Positions 27,765-39,082 are shown, counted from the first letter of the stretch. The stretch: DNA of 64,000 nt from Alkalimarinus sediminis (GCF_026427595.1 NZ_CP101527.1:1001001-1065000), one strand, 5' to 3'. Program-made: numbers and translations. Notes: generated from the letters alone by a model not told the origin.

Positions 27765-27963
27765 ATTTTCAATGACTGAAATGTAAATGTCTGTTTTGTG
27801 ACCGCCTTAATAACTATTCTATCAGTGCAATTAAAGACCTTATATTTGAATTTCACTGATATCTCTTTTTCCTGAAATCTGTTTTCTGTGTGCCTGATAG
27901 AAACTACAGGGTAATTCCGGTAAACTGTGCGCCCAAATTTTACGTGTTGTAGTGTTTATCGTT

Positions 27964-30154
<2,191 letters not shown>

Positions 30155-30221
30155 TTGTTAATCGATTGTAGTAAGTAGATTATTTTCATATTTATTAAAC
30201 TGAATGTTGGAGAAAAAGTAG

Positions 30222-30593
30222 ATGGGTTTTAACGTTTTAAAAATAGTGGCTCTATTAATAGTCGCAATGTTTCCTGCAATTGCGTCAGCAGAAGCCGCTC
30301 CTGCACCAGAAGGTATGGGCGCAGTCGGCCAGCTAATATTCTTTGGTGGTTTTATCCTTATTTTCTACTTTTTAATGTGGAGACCTCAGTCAAAGCGTGC
30401 AAAAGAGCATCGTGACCTCATAGGCGGACTTAGCAAGGGTGATGAAGTCATCATCGGTGGCGGCATTGCAGGTAAAATACGAGATGTTAAAGATGACTTC
30501 GTGACGATCGAAGTGGCTGACAACGTAGAAATCAAAGTACAAAAAGCTGCGGTATCTGCTGCGCTGCCAAAAGGCACATTAAAAGACATTTAA
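30222..30593 (+). CDS. yajC: Sec translocon accessory protein YajC
   Basis: A 123-residue inner-membrane protein with one main membrane helix (QLIFFGGFILIFYFLMWRPQ, about 37-56) and the family's cytoplasmic tail (GDEVIIGGGIAGKIRDVKDD). A hydrophobic N-terminal stretch ending in ASA may act as a signal. It associates with SecDF and SecYEG. The hairpin after it may lower read-through into secD. Confidence 0.95.
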   Translation: MGFNVLKIVALLIVAMFPAIASAEAAPAPEGMGAVGQLIFFGGFILIFYFLMWRPQSKRAKEHRDLIGGLSKGDEVIIGGGIAGKIRDVKDDFVTIEVADNVEIKVQKAAVSAALPKGTLKDI

Positions 30594-30599
30594 TCAAAC

Positions 30600-30627
30600 C
30601 GCCCCTTATCTAAAGGGGCGTTTTTTT
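30600..30627 (+). terminator. Rho-independent terminator after yajC
   Basis: CGCCCCTT and AAGGGGCG form an 8-bp stem with a 5-base loop, followed by seven T residues. It lies inside the usual yajC-secD-secF transcript, so it probably acts as a partial terminator or attenuator. Confidence 0.85.
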
Positions 30628-30669
30628 ATTCAATTCTAGTTTATACAATAAAAAGGAATAGGGCAGACC

Positions 30670-32523
30670 ATGCTCAATAGGTATCCTCTCTGGAAAAACA
30701 TCCTAATTCTTGTGGCTATTAGTTTGGGCGTGATTTACGCGTTACCAAACTTGTATCCAGATGATTATGCGCTTCAAATTAGTGGCTCTCGAAGTACCAC
30801 TATTATTGATGAGCAGTTAGTTAAACGTGCTGAACGTGCGCTTGATAAGGCGGGAATCGCCTACCGAGATGCTGAGGTAGCCGATAAGAACGCTATGTTA
30901 CGTTTTGATTCGGGTGATGACCAATTAGCGGCCAAGCCTGTGATTCAGGCGGCGCTTGGTGATGACTATATTGCTGCACTAAACTTGGCACCCACCACCC
31001 CTGATTGGCTTACCTCGATGGGCGCTGGACCAATGAAGCTTGGTCTTGATTTGCGAGGTGGTGTTCACTTTCTATTGGAAGTGGATATGGCGAAAGCGTT
31101 GACTCAGCGATTGGATGTTTACGCAAGCGAAATTAAAACCAAACTTCGTGAAGAAAAAATTCGCTACCGCGGTGTATCTGTTGAAGATGATCTCTCTTTA
31201 TTGTTGAAGTTTAGTAAGGAAGAAGAGCGAGAAAAAGCGAGTAGTCTGGTTCGAGGTGAATACCTCGAGTTTGAGCGACGTGATAGAGAGGAGGGTAACT
31301 ATTTCTATCTCCAGCTTTTACTAAGCGAAGCAAAAATTAAAGAAATTGAGGATTATGCAGTTAAGCAGAATCTGACCACCCTCAGAAATCGTGTGAATGA
31401 GCTAGGGGTTGCTGAGCCATTAGTTCAGCGCCAAGGTCGAAACCGTATCGTAGTTGAGTTGCCGGGTGTGCAAGATACCGTAGCGGCTAAACGAATTTTA
31501 GGGGCAACAGCTAACCTTGAGTTTAGATTGGAGGCTAAGCCTGATGCTGGTCGTGCCACGAGTGATGAGTTTTCGTTCAGAAGTAACCCTAATCGTACAG
31601 CGCTACTAGAAAAAGACATTATCGTAACAGGTAATAGCGTTTCTAATGCATCTGCGAACTTTGATGAGAATGGTACGCCTCAGGTGAATATCACACTTGA
31701 TAGTACTGGCGGCAGTATGATGGGGCGTGTCACCCGTAACTCTATTAAACGCAGAATGGCTGTTTTGTTCATCGAACAAAAAGGCAAAACCATCAAAAGA
31801 ATGGTTGATGGTGAAGAGGTTATTGAAAGAAAGAACAAAGAAGTTCGAAGCATTATTAGTCTTGCTACGATTCAGAGCGCTTTCGGTGCAAGTTTTAGAA
31901 TTACAGGGCTAGATTCAGTGGCAGAGTCGTCTGAGCTAGCACTACTTTTGAGAGCAGGCTCCCTTGCTGCGCCAATGTATTTTGTTGAAGAACGAACGGT
32001 AGGGCCTAGCTTGGGTCAGCAGAATATTGATGCTGGTCTGTTGTCCGTGCAGTTGGGTTTTGGTTTAGTCTTACTGTTTATGTTGGTCTACTATCGTGTG
32101 TTTGGTTTGGTGGCTAATATTGCGCTAACCGTCAACTTGGTCTTATTGCTGGCCTTTATGTCAGTTCTATCGGCTACATTAACCTTGCCCGGTATCGCGG
32201 GTATCGTATTAACTGTAGGTATGGCGGTAGATGCTAATGTATTGATTTTTGCTCGAATACGAGAGGAGTTAGCAAACGGTTTGCCTGCTCAATCAGCGAT
32301 TCATGCAGGTTATAGTCGTGCGTTTGTGACTATATTCGATGCTAACATTACTACCTTGCTTGTGGCGTTAATTCTGTTTGCAGTGGGAACCGGGCCGGTT
32401 AAAGGGTTTGCGGTTACCTTGTCTATCGGTATTTTGACTTCGATGTTTACGGCGATAGTGGTTACCAGGGCGATTGTGAACCTGATCTATGGAAGTCGTA
32501 ATGTTAAGAAACTGTCGATTTGA
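30670..32523 (+). CDS. secD: Protein translocase subunit SecD
   Basis: A 617-residue protein of six membrane segments and a large periplasmic domain between the first two, as in E. coli SecD (615). GLDLRGGVHFLLEVD marks the D1 motif near residue 125. The membrane part carries GIVLTVGMAVDANVLIFARIREE, where the conserved Asp contributes to proton coupling. With SecF it uses the proton gradient to pull exported proteins across the inner membrane. secF follows after 21 bases. Confidence 0.97.
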   Translation: MLNRYPLWKNILILVAISLGVIYALPNLYPDDYALQISGSRSTTIIDEQLVKRAERALDKAGIAYRDAEVADKNAMLRFDSGDDQLAAKPVIQAALGDDYIAALNLAPTTPDWLTSMGAGPMKLGLDLRGGVHFLLEVDMAKALTQRLDVYASEIKTKLREEKIRYRGVSVEDDLSLLLKFSKEEEREKASSLVRGEYLEFERRDREEGNYFYLQLLLSEAKIKEIEDYAVKQNLTTLRNRVNELGVAEPLVQRQGRNRIVVELPGVQDTVAAKRILGATANLEFRLEAKPDAGRATSDEFSFRSNPNRTALLEKDIIVTGNSVSNASANFDENGTPQVNITLDSTGGSMMGRVTRNSIKRRMAVLFIEQKGKTIKRMVDGEEVIERKNKEVRSIISLATIQSAFGASFRITGLDSVAESSELALLLRAGSLAAPMYFVEERTVGPSLGQQNIDAGLLSVQLGFGLVLLFMLVYYRVFGLVANIALTVNLVLLLAFMSVLSATLTLPGIAGIVLTVGMAVDANVLIFARIREELANGLPAQSAIHAGYSRAFVTIFDANITTLLVALILFAVGTGPVKGFAVTLSIGILTSMFTAIVVTRAIVNLIYGSRNVKKLSI

Positions 32524-32544
32524 TAAGGGTATAGGAGTTTTTCA

Positions 32545-33477
32545 ATGAGTGAAGTAAAAAAACAAATCGACTTTATGGGCAAACGCAAAATTGCGGCAGT
32601 CCTTTCCATACTCTTTGTATTGGTGTCATTAGGGTCGTTGGCCTTTAAAGGTTTAGTGTTTGGCTTGGACTTTACCGGTGGAACACTGGTTGAAGTTGAG
32701 TACCAGGCTGCGCCTGACTTAAACGAGGTTCGTGCTCAGCTAACAGATGCTGGTTACGAAAAGCTAACGGTTCAGAACTTCGGTGCTGACACTGCAGTGT
32801 TAGTGCGCCTTGCCCAAGGGTTTAGTGATACGGTGGGTGATGAAGTATTAACCGTATTAAAAGCAGATGGTGTAGATGTCAGCTTGAAACGCGCCGAGTT
32901 TGTAGGTGCTCAGGTTGGTGAAGAGTTGCGTGAGCAAGGCGGTTTGGGCTTACTATTTGCCTTGGGCATTGTCATGATTTACGTGGCGATGCGCTTCCAG
33001 TTAAAGTTCTCAGTGGGAGCTGTGGTAGCACTTGCTCATGACGTTATTATAACGCTCGGTATCTTTTCGCTATTATCGTGGGATTTTGATTTGACTGTGT
33101 TGGCAGCACTGTTGGCAGTCATCGGTTACTCGCTGAACGATACGATCGTTGTGTCGGATCGAGTACGTGAAAACTTCAGAAAGATGCGCAAAGGTAGCTC
33201 GGAAGAGATTATCAATGTCTCGTTGAACCAGACTCTGTCTAGAACGCTGGTAACATCGTTGACAACATTGTTGGTATTGATTGCCCTCTACATTTTTGGA
33301 GGGGAGATGATCAATGGTTTCTCAAAGGCTCTGTTAATTGGTGTGCTAGTGGGGACCTATTCATCTATCTATGTAGCAGGTAATGTGTTGTTGGCGTTGG
33401 GTGTATCGAGAGAAGACTTAGTTGTGCCAGTCAAAGAAGATGTTGTAGAGGGTGAAGAGTTAGAAGAAATGCCGTAA
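32545..33477 (+). CDS. secF: Protein translocase subunit SecF
   Basis: A 310-residue partner of SecD with six membrane segments. The FGLDFTGGTLVEVEY motif near residues 36-50 is the SecF counterpart of the SecD D1 motif, and VIGYSLNDTIVVSDRVREN is the conserved region of membrane segment 4. The acidic C-terminal tail is short. A strong bidirectional hairpin ends the operon. Confidence 0.97.
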   Translation: MSEVKKQIDFMGKRKIAAVLSILFVLVSLGSLAFKGLVFGLDFTGGTLVEVEYQAAPDLNEVRAQLTDAGYEKLTVQNFGADTAVLVRLAQGFSDTVGDEVLTVLKADGVDVSLKRAEFVGAQVGEELREQGGLGLLFALGIVMIYVAMRFQLKFSVGAVVALAHDVIITLGIFSLLSWDFDLTVLAALLAVIGYSLNDTIVVSDRVRENFRKMRKGSSEEIINVSLNQTLSRTLVTSLTTLLVLIALYIFGGEMINGFSKALLIGVLVGTYSSIYVAGNVLLALGVSREDLVVPVKEDVVEGEELEEMP

Positions 33478-33505
33478 CTCTACATGTTGTTTGATATATT
33501 TAAGG

Positions 33506-33540
33506 CAATAAAAAAGGCGGGTTATCCGCCTTTTTTATTG
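33506..33540. terminator. Bidirectional terminator between secF and suhB
   Basis: A perfect 15-bp inverted repeat, CAATAAAAAAGGCGG and its complement, with a 5-base loop. The A-run and T-run on the two sides give an intrinsic terminator in both directions, serving the convergent secF and suhB-like genes. Confidence 0.95.
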
Positions 33541-33569
33541 CCTGAAAACTGTAATTAGTTAAATGCTAA

Positions 33570-34364
33570 TTACAGTCTGGCGTTGTAGTTGTGAACTTTT
33601 TGAATGAGTGATTTAAACAACTTAGCGTTTGCTGCAATAATGCGCTTGGTTGAGATGGCTGTAGGGATGCCTTTGAAATCACCTGTTAGAACACCTGCTT
33701 CTTGACAGATTAATAGTACACCAGGAAGCTCGCTCATATCGATGTCAGTTAATACTGCAGCGTCTAACTGGCCCGCGGCAACGTAAGCTAAATCGGCTGC
33801 CTCACATCCTGTAGAGCGGATATTGAATGTGCCTTGAATTAGCTCTGAGGCTAAATCCATGCCCACATGAGGGTTGCTCATGTTACGAGTGTTTTCAAGT
33901 ATATTGCTCGCAATGAGTGATTGATTAAGGTTGCGAACGTCAGATACTCGAATTCTTTTTCCGTTTAAAGCTGCGCCATGACCTCTACTAGCTGAAAACT
34001 CATCATCTGTAATAGGGTTAATAAATAGTGCATGCTCAATTTTGCCTTTTTGCTGGCAGGTAATTGAATAGCCAGTGAAAGGAAGGTTTCTTAACATGTT
34101 TTCAGGGCTATGAATTCGAGAAATGCTCCAGCTGTTTTCATGCTCGCTAGAGAGTGGTTCTCCTGGTTCACCAATATGATGAGCGGGGTATGCCTTTTTT
34201 AGCGCGTCGAAGAACACGCGATATACGGTATTTTCGAGATTCTTAATCTGCTTTGCACAAGCTTCTGGGTCTGAAAAACTCACTGGTTGCTTATCGAGAG
34301 TTTGAAGAATATATTCGTTTGCCTGGCGTGCGGCTCTAAGTGCAATGTTGATTACAGGTTGCAT
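33570..34364 (-). CDS. suhB: SuhB-like inositol monophosphatase family protein, active site lost
   Basis: A 264-residue homologue of SuhB (E. coli 267) at the standard place next to trmJ. The N-terminus MQPVINIALRAARQANEYI and the GCEAADLAYVAAGQLDA block match SuhB. The metal-binding motif DPLDGT reads HSPENM at residues 85-90, the WD pair in the C-terminal metal motif reads MS at 210-211, and the VTxxD lysine-aspartate region is also changed. It should not act as a Mg2+-dependent phosphatase. In E. coli, SuhB works in rRNA antitermination with NusA independently of catalysis, and this is the likely remaining role. Confidence 0.88.
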   Translation of the reverse strand: MQPVINIALRAARQANEYILQTLDKQPVSFSDPEACAKQIKNLENTVYRVFFDALKKAYPAHHIGEPGEPLSSEHENSWSISRIHSPENMLRNLPFTGYSITCQQKGKIEHALFINPITDDEFSASRGHGAALNGKRIRVSDVRNLNQSLIASNILENTRNMSNPHVGMDLASELIQGTFNIRSTGCEAADLAYVAAGQLDAAVLTDIDMSELPGVLLICQEAGVLTGDFKGIPTAISTKRIIAANAKLFKSLIQKVHNYNARL

Positions 34365-34557
34365 GATATGAATTCTGTCTGTAGAGGTGATAGATTAGGC
34401 CGGCTATAATAGCAAATTTTATTCGACGTCACTATTTAATTTCCTTGTTTATATTGTTTGTTTCGATAATCTCGGTTAACTGTTTTGTTTCCAGTCGGTT
34501 GCAGTTATATTATTTGCCCCCAAGTAACGTCAAAATTATCAAGAATAGGAATGGCTA

Positions 34558-35367
34558 ATGTATAGCAATGTGCGCATTGTAATGATGAATACCTCTCATC
34601 CTGGAAATATCGGTGCGGTCGCACGTGCTATGAAAAATATGGGGTTGGCCGAGCTGTGTTTAGTGGCGCCTAAATCGTTTCCGGATATCGTCGCTGAAAG
34701 GCGTGCTGCAGGTGCCAAAGATATTCTTGCTAATACTAAGGTCGTTGAAACTTTTGATGAGGCGATTGAGGGGTGTGTGTCTGTCATTGGTACCAGTGCA
34801 AGAGGTCGTAAGATTCCTTGGCCTGTGATGAATCCGCGAGATTGTGCTGCAAAAGTGCGGGAGTACGCATTGATGGCACAAAAGAGTGGTGAGTTTGGCC
34901 GTAATGGTGAGGAACATGGTAATAAGGTCGCTATCGTGCTTGGAAGGGAAGATCGAGGGCTTTCAAATGATGAGTTGCAGCGTTGTAACTATCATGTGCA
35001 TATACCAACCAACCCCCACTACAGCTCCCTAAATGTTGCGATGGCATTACAAGTGGTCGCTTATGAGTTAAGGATGGACTTTCTACTACACTCTGGGTTA
35101 GGTGATGCTAAGCAGGCTAGTTGTACTTTATCACCAGAAAATGAGGGGTGGGATGAGCCTTTGGCCACTACAGAAGAGGTGGAAGGGTTGATCGGGCACT
35201 TAGAGGATGTGATGATAAAAACTGAGTTTTTTGACCCCGATAATCCGCGTCAGTTAATACCTCGGTTAAGACGTTTATTTCAGCGTAGTCGTATGGATAA
35301 AATAGAAGTGAATATTGTAAGAGGGTTCTTAAATACAGTATTAAAGGCCATTGGTGATAAACGCTAA
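34558..35367 (+). CDS. trmJ: tRNA (cytidine/uridine-32-2'-O)-methyltransferase TrmJ
   Basis: A 269-residue SPOUT methyltransferase (E. coli 246). MNTSHPGNIGAVARAMKNMG at about 10-29 is the conserved RNA/SAM-site block, and VLGREDRGLSNDEL plus PHYSSLNVAMALQVVAYEL form the knotted SAM-binding region. It methylates the ribose of position 32 in several tRNAs. It diverges from the suhB-like gene and is followed by cysE, the same order as in Pseudomonas. Confidence 0.95.
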   Translation: MYSNVRIVMMNTSHPGNIGAVARAMKNMGLAELCLVAPKSFPDIVAERRAAGAKDILANTKVVETFDEAIEGCVSVIGTSARGRKIPWPVMNPRDCAAKVREYALMAQKSGEFGRNGEEHGNKVAIVLGREDRGLSNDELQRCNYHVHIPTNPHYSSLNVAMALQVVAYELRMDFLLHSGLGDAKQASCTLSPENEGWDEPLATTEEVEGLIGHLEDVMIKTEFFDPDNPRQLIPRLRRLFQRSRMDKIEVNIVRGFLNTVLKAIGDKR

Positions 35368-35441
35368 ATTGTCATTTGTTTAGATGTTTGCTTTCTGTAT
35401 TAAAGCGTTTTAATAGATATTAAATTAAGTGGTAAATAGTA

Positions 35442-36203
35442 ATGTTTAATGGCATTAGAGAGGATATAAAAAGCGTATTCGAGCGTGACCCTGCCGCTCG
35501 AAATACCTTTGAGGTGTTAACCAACTACCCCGGGCTTCACGCGTTGCTGTTCCATCGTTTGGCGCATGGATTGTGGAATAATGGTTTGCTTTGGTTAGCT
35601 AGAATTGTATCGACGTTTAGTCGTTGGTTAACTGGTATAGAGATTCACCCGGGAGCGCAAATAGGCCGTCGCTTTTTTATCGATCATGGAATGGGGGTGG
35701 TCATAGGCGAAACCACAGTCATAGGGGATGATGTAACGCTATATCAGGGGGTCACCTTAGGAGGGACTTCTTGGAATAAAGGTAAGCGTCACCCAACGCT
35801 TGGTAATAATGTTGTGGTGGGCGCAGGTGCAAAAGTATTGGGGCCATTTGAGGTGGGTGATAACGCCAAGATCGGCTCTAATGCAGTGGTGACCAAACAG
35901 GTTCCCGAAGGGGCTACTGTAGTCGGTATTCCAGGCCGAATTATTGTGGCATCGCCTGATGATGAGGTTCGCCGGAAAAAGATGGCTGAGAAAATCGGCT
36001 TCGATGCGTATGGTGTTAGCGAAGAGATGCCTGACCCGGTTGCGCGATCAATTAGAAGTATGTTGGACCATATGCATGCTGTTGATGAGAGAATGGAAGC
36101 GATGTGCAAAACCCTGCAGAAGCTGGACTCTAACTATAAAAATAGTGGTATGCCACCGTTAAATGATGATGACTTCAAAGGCGTCAGGGATGAAGAGGCC
36201 TAA
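35442..36203 (+). CDS. cysE: Serine O-acetyltransferase CysE
   Basis: A 253-residue acetyltransferase that makes O-acetylserine for cysteine synthesis. It has the left-handed beta-helix hexapeptide region ([23 protein letters not shown] and on to [20 protein letters not shown]). The catalytic histidines lie in FIDHGMG and in the region following GVTLGGTSW. It is of the shorter type found beside iscR in many proteobacteria, with a C-terminal tail of about 60 residues. Supplying cysteine next to iscS is functionally sensible. Confidence 0.95.
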   Translation: MFNGIREDIKSVFERDPAARNTFEVLTNYPGLHALLFHRLAHGLWNNGLLWLARIVSTFSRWLTGIEIHPGAQIGRRFFIDHGMGVVIGETTVIGDDVTLYQGVTLGGTSWNKGKRHPTLGNNVVVGAGAKVLGPFEVGDNAKIGSNAVVTKQVPEGATVVGIPGRIIVASPDDEVRRKKMAEKIGFDAYGVSEEMPDPVARSIRSMLDHMHAVDERMEAMCKTLQKLDSNYKNSGMPPLNDDDFKGVRDEEA

Positions 36204-36262
36204 ATTTGTTAATAACTAAAATTATTGTTTGAGTGCTGGTTTGCTTTTTGTGGCTGTCGCTA

Positions 36263-36287
36263 ATACTTGACTGCTTTACTAGGTTAA
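36263..36287 (+). promoter_or_regulatory. Type 1 IscR-binding site (autoregulation)
   Basis: The left half ATACTTGACT matches the E. coli type 1 consensus ATASYYGACT at all ten positions; the right half matches at about six of ten. It overlaps the -35 of the iscR promoter, so [2Fe-2S]-IscR would repress its own gene. Confidence 0.65.
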
Positions 36288-36295
36288 AGGATAAT
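36267..36295 (+). promoter_or_regulatory. Promoter of iscR
   Basis: TTGACT and GATAAT are exactly 17 bases apart, ending about 41 bases before the iscR start codon. Five of six bases match in each hexamer. It is embedded in the IscR site. Confidence 0.75.
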
Positions 36296-36336
36296 TTTGC
36301 ATATTAACTAAATTAATTCTCAAAGTTGGATATTAG

Positions 36337-36801
36337 ATGAGATTAACAACAAAAGGGCGATACGCAGTTACAGCTATGTTGGATTTAGCCCTCCATGCGT
36401 GCGATGGTCCTGTTAGTCTCTCCGATATCTCTGCTCGGCAGGGTATCTCTCTATCATATCTCGAACAGCTGTTTGCCAAGTTGCGAAGGGCTGAGTTGGT
36501 TAAAAGTGTCAGAGGGCCTGGTGGGGGTTATTGTTTAGGTGTGCATGAGTCAGATATTTTCATCGCACAAATTGTTGATGCGGTTAACGAATCCATTGAC
36601 ACCACTAAGTGCAAGCAAAAAGGCGACTGTCAGAATGGTGAGAAGTGCTTAACTCATCATTTGTGGTCTGATCTAAGTTTGCAGATTCACGAATTCTTAA
36701 GTGGTATTAGCTTGAATGACTTAATGAAGAAGCGAGATGTTCAGGCTATTTCGAACAGGCAAGATCTAACTCAAGAAAATATTATACAGACAGGCTCTTA
36801 A
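36337..36801 (+). CDS. iscR: Iron-sulfur cluster regulator IscR
   Basis: A 154-residue Rrf2-family regulator (E. coli 162). The winged-helix N-terminus [20 protein letters not shown] is standard. The three cluster ligands are C92, C98 and C104 with H107, at the same numbers as in E. coli. It senses Fe-S status and represses its own promoter when loaded with a [2Fe-2S] cluster. It is separated from iscS by 181 bases, a hairpin and a second promoter. Confidence 0.95.
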   Translation: MRLTTKGRYAVTAMLDLALHACDGPVSLSDISARQGISLSYLEQLFAKLRRAELVKSVRGPGGGYCLGVHESDIFIAQIVDAVNESIDTTKCKQKGDCQNGEKCLTHHLWSDLSLQIHEFLSGISLNDLMKKRDVQAISNRQDLTQENIIQTGS

Positions 36802-36832
36802 GGTTATTCTACCGCCTCTTTTTGGCGCCCAA

Positions 36833-36860
36833 GCGCCATTGTTGTTTGTTCTTCTACTAT
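36833..36860 (+). terminator. Possible terminator or attenuator between iscR and iscS
   Basis: TGGCGC-CCAA-GCGCCA is a perfect 6-bp stem with a 4-base loop, followed by a T-rich stretch interrupted by G. It may partly uncouple iscR from iscS. Confidence 0.4.
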
Positions 36861-36916
36861 TGATGACAACTACTCTTACCAAACCGTTTTATGACAGCTT
36901 TAGGGTTCGCCTCTGA

Positions 36917-36945
36917 TTGAGTCTAACGGGGCAGTGAACTAAAAT
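36917..36945 (+). promoter_or_regulatory. Predicted promoter of iscS
   Basis: TTGAGT and TAAAAT are 17 bases apart, ending 37 bases before the iscS start codon. Each hexamer matches five of six consensus bases. This suggests that iscS can be made independently of iscR. Confidence 0.6.
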
Positions 36946-36982
36946 ACCGCTTTTATAACTAAACTTTTGGATTCTCGTTTTT

Positions 36983-38152
36983 ATGAGCTCGCCTATTTAT
37001 CTCGACTATTCGGCAACAACCCCTGTGGACTCTCGTGTTGCAGAAAAAATGATGAACTGCTTAACCTTGGAAGGTGTGTTTGGTAATCCGGCTTCGCGTT
37101 CTCATATTTATGGTTGGCAGGCTGAATCTGCTGTTGAAACTGCTCGTAAGCAAGTGGCTCAGTTAATTAACTGTGATCCACGTGAGGTTGTCTGGACTTC
37201 AGGGGCGACGGAGTCTGACAACTTAGCTATAAAAGGTGTCGCAGAGGCAAATTGTGCCAAAGGTAAGCACATTATTACCTCTTCAATCGAACATAAGGCG
37301 GTATTGGATTGTTGTGCTTTTCTTGAGACTAAAGGGTTTGAGGTTACTTACCTAAAGCCTGGAGTTGATGGATTGATTGTGCCTGCTCAGGTTAATGCTG
37401 CGATGCGCGATGACACAATATTAGTGTCACTGATGCACGTTAATAATGAAATTGGTGTTATAACAGATATTGATGCAATCGGAGAGCTTACCAGTGCCAG
37501 AGGGGTGTTGTTTCATGTTGATGCAGCCCAGAGTGCGGGAAAGGTTGAAATAGATTTAGAACGCCAAAAAGTGGATCTAATGTCCTTTTCTGCTCACAAA
37601 ATTTATGGTCCAAAGGGGATGGGGGCGTTATTTGTTAGGCGTCAGCCCGGCGTAACCATACAGGCCCAGATACATGGCGGAGGGCATGAGAGGGGGATGC
37701 GCTCTGGGACTTTACCCACTCATCAGATCGTTGGGATGGGAGAGGCCTTTCGTATCGCCAAAGAAGAGATGGAAGAGGAAAATAAACGAATCAGGCTTCT
37801 TCGAGACAGGTTGTGGAGTGGGCTAAGCAAACTCGATGGTCTATATCTCAATGGTGATCAAGAGTGTCGAGTAGCGGGGAACTTAAATATTGCTATAGAT
37901 GGCGTTGATGGTGAGTCATTGATGTTGGGTTTAAAAGATATAGCTGTCTCTTCAGGCTCTGCTTGTGACTCTGCGAATCTTGATCCATCGTACGTTCTAA
38001 AAGGGATTGGTGTTAGTGATCCTTTAGCGCTCGCATCTATTCGTGTTTCGTTAGGGCGCTTTACTTCTGAAGAGGATGTTGAACGTGCGCTTAGTCTGAT
38101 GACCGATAAGATTCAGAAATTAAGAGAAATTTCAGGTGTCTGGCCTAGATAA
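36983..38152 (+). CDS. iscS: Cysteine desulfurase IscS
   Basis: A 389-residue PLP-dependent group I cysteine desulfurase (E. coli 404). The PLP lysine is in [14 protein letters not shown], the PLP-stacking His-Asp region in [11 protein letters not shown], and the persulfide cysteine in [17 protein letters not shown]. It removes sulfur from cysteine for Fe-S clusters and for tRNA thiolation. The C-terminal end is shorter than in E. coli. It is normally followed by iscU, iscA, hscB, hscA and fdx; here ndk comes next, so its usual scaffold partner is missing from this locus. Confidence 0.93.
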   Translation: MSSPIYLDYSATTPVDSRVAEKMMNCLTLEGVFGNPASRSHIYGWQAESAVETARKQVAQLINCDPREVVWTSGATESDNLAIKGVAEANCAKGKHIITSSIEHKAVLDCCAFLETKGFEVTYLKPGVDGLIVPAQVNAAMRDDTILVSLMHVNNEIGVITDIDAIGELTSARGVLFHVDAAQSAGKVEIDLERQKVDLMSFSAHKIYGPKGMGALFVRRQPGVTIQAQIHGGGHERGMRSGTLPTHQIVGMGEAFRIAKEEMEEENKRIRLLRDRLWSGLSKLDGLYLNGDQECRVAGNLNIAIDGVDGESLMLGLKDIAVSSGSACDSANLDPSYVLKGIGVSDPLALASIRVSLGRFTSEEDVERALSLMTDKIQKLREISGVWPR

Positions 38153-38356
38153 ACCTTAAGTCGCTCGCTGGTTGGCGCTTTGTACAGAACATTAGGTGCT
38201 TAATCGGTGGAAATTACTTATGGAGTGGCCTATTAGAAGCAGTATGATTTTATCATCAACACGCGTATAATTCGCGCGTCTATAGTCAGCCCGCCTTAAG
38301 TTCTCTTTACTAGAGCTGGGTTAAAACTTATTTTTAAATTAATTTGGAGAATTTGA

Positions 38357-38785
38357 ATGGCGATCGAACGCACTTTTTCAATTGTTAAGCCTGATGCTGT
38401 TGCTAAAAACGTAATTGGTAAAATCTACAGCCGATTTGAAGATGCTGGTTTGAAAATCGTAGCTTCAAAAATGTTGCACCTTTCTCAAGAGAAAGCTGAA
38501 GGCTTTTACGCGGAGCACAAAGAGCGCCCATTTTTTGCTGACCTAGTTGCATTTATGACATCTGGCCCTGTTATGGTTCAGGTATTGGAAGGTGAGAACG
38601 CAGTTTTAGCTAACCGTGAATTGATGGGTGCTACTAACCCTAAAGAAGCAGCAGAAGGCACTATCCGTCGTGATTTCGCTGACTCTATCGATGCAAACGC
38701 AGTACACGGTTCTGATGCTTTAGCATCTGCAGAGCGTGAAATTGCATACTTCTTCTCTGATGATGAAATTTGCCCAAGAAGCTAA
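38357..38785 (+). CDS. ndk: Nucleoside diphosphate kinase
   Basis: A 142-residue kinase that equalises nucleoside triphosphate pools (E. coli 143). [19 protein letters not shown] starts the fold; the phospho-accepting histidine is in [24 protein letters not shown] hexamer about 86 bases before the start probably belongs to its promoter, though the -35 is weak. A terminator follows the gene. Confidence 0.97.
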   Translation: MAIERTFSIVKPDAVAKNVIGKIYSRFEDAGLKIVASKMLHLSQEKAEGFYAEHKERPFFADLVAFMTSGPVMVQVLEGENAVLANRELMGATNPKEAAEGTIRRDFADSIDANAVHGSDALASAEREIAYFFSDDEICPRS

Positions 38786-38805
38786 TTTCTCTCTAGTTAA
38801 GAAAG

Positions 38806-38838
38806 AAAGGCAGGCTGTCCTGACGGATGCCTGCTTTT
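38806..38838 (+). terminator. Rho-independent terminator after ndk
   Basis: AAAGGCAGGC and GCCTGCTTTT pair fully with one G-U, around a 13-base loop, and the right arm ends in T residues. It separates ndk from rlmN. Confidence 0.7.
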
Positions 38839-39082
38839 CTGCGTCATAAAGGTATGAAAATATTATTTCTTTTCAACTGTTGTGCTGTGAAAGTTTGAGC
38901 TCTAGTGCTAGCGGATATTCGCACCAGAAGATGATAAGAACAGTTGAATAGAAATGTTATTTTTATCCGGGCTTTTTGCGCTAATCATTGCGCCCTTTCA
39001 GTTGGGAAATATTAAAAGCCAAGCGGATATCAGATATATCAATTGTTGTAGTTAATTTTTACATGGGTGTTGGAAAATCAAG

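Larger units (their letters stand above)
27090..27817. repeat. 243-bp tandem repeat, three copies
   Basis: The inverted-repeat cores start at 27202, 27445 and 27688, exactly 243 bases apart. Copies two and three differ at only a handful of bases. Copy one is diverged in its first half (a 1-base indel and many substitutions) but nearly identical from the core onward. The array ends sharply at TAACTAT. No reading frame is kept across the copies, so it is not coding. Confidence 0.93.
26833..27963. other. 1.1-kb non-coding region with a tandem repeat array
   Basis: No convincing gene lies between the ankyrin gene and queA. The first 250 bases are unremarkable and AT-rich. The rest is filled by three copies of a 243-bp repeat, and the last 140 bases lead into queA without a promoter that I can assign firmly. 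Confidence 0.7.

Noticed and set aside
27090-27817. CRISPR array
   Set aside because: The unit is 243 bp, far too long, and the sequence between the inverted repeats is nearly the same in every copy, so there are no unique spacers and no cas genes.
25160-27963. Integrated island using tRNA-Leu as attachment site
   Set aside because: No integrase and no repeat of the tRNA 3' end were seen downstream; only gene isolation suggests insertion.
38954-39055. A 33-codon hydrophobic open frame between ndk and rlmN
   Set aside because: It has no ribosome-binding site or promoter and no context, so I treat it as chance.
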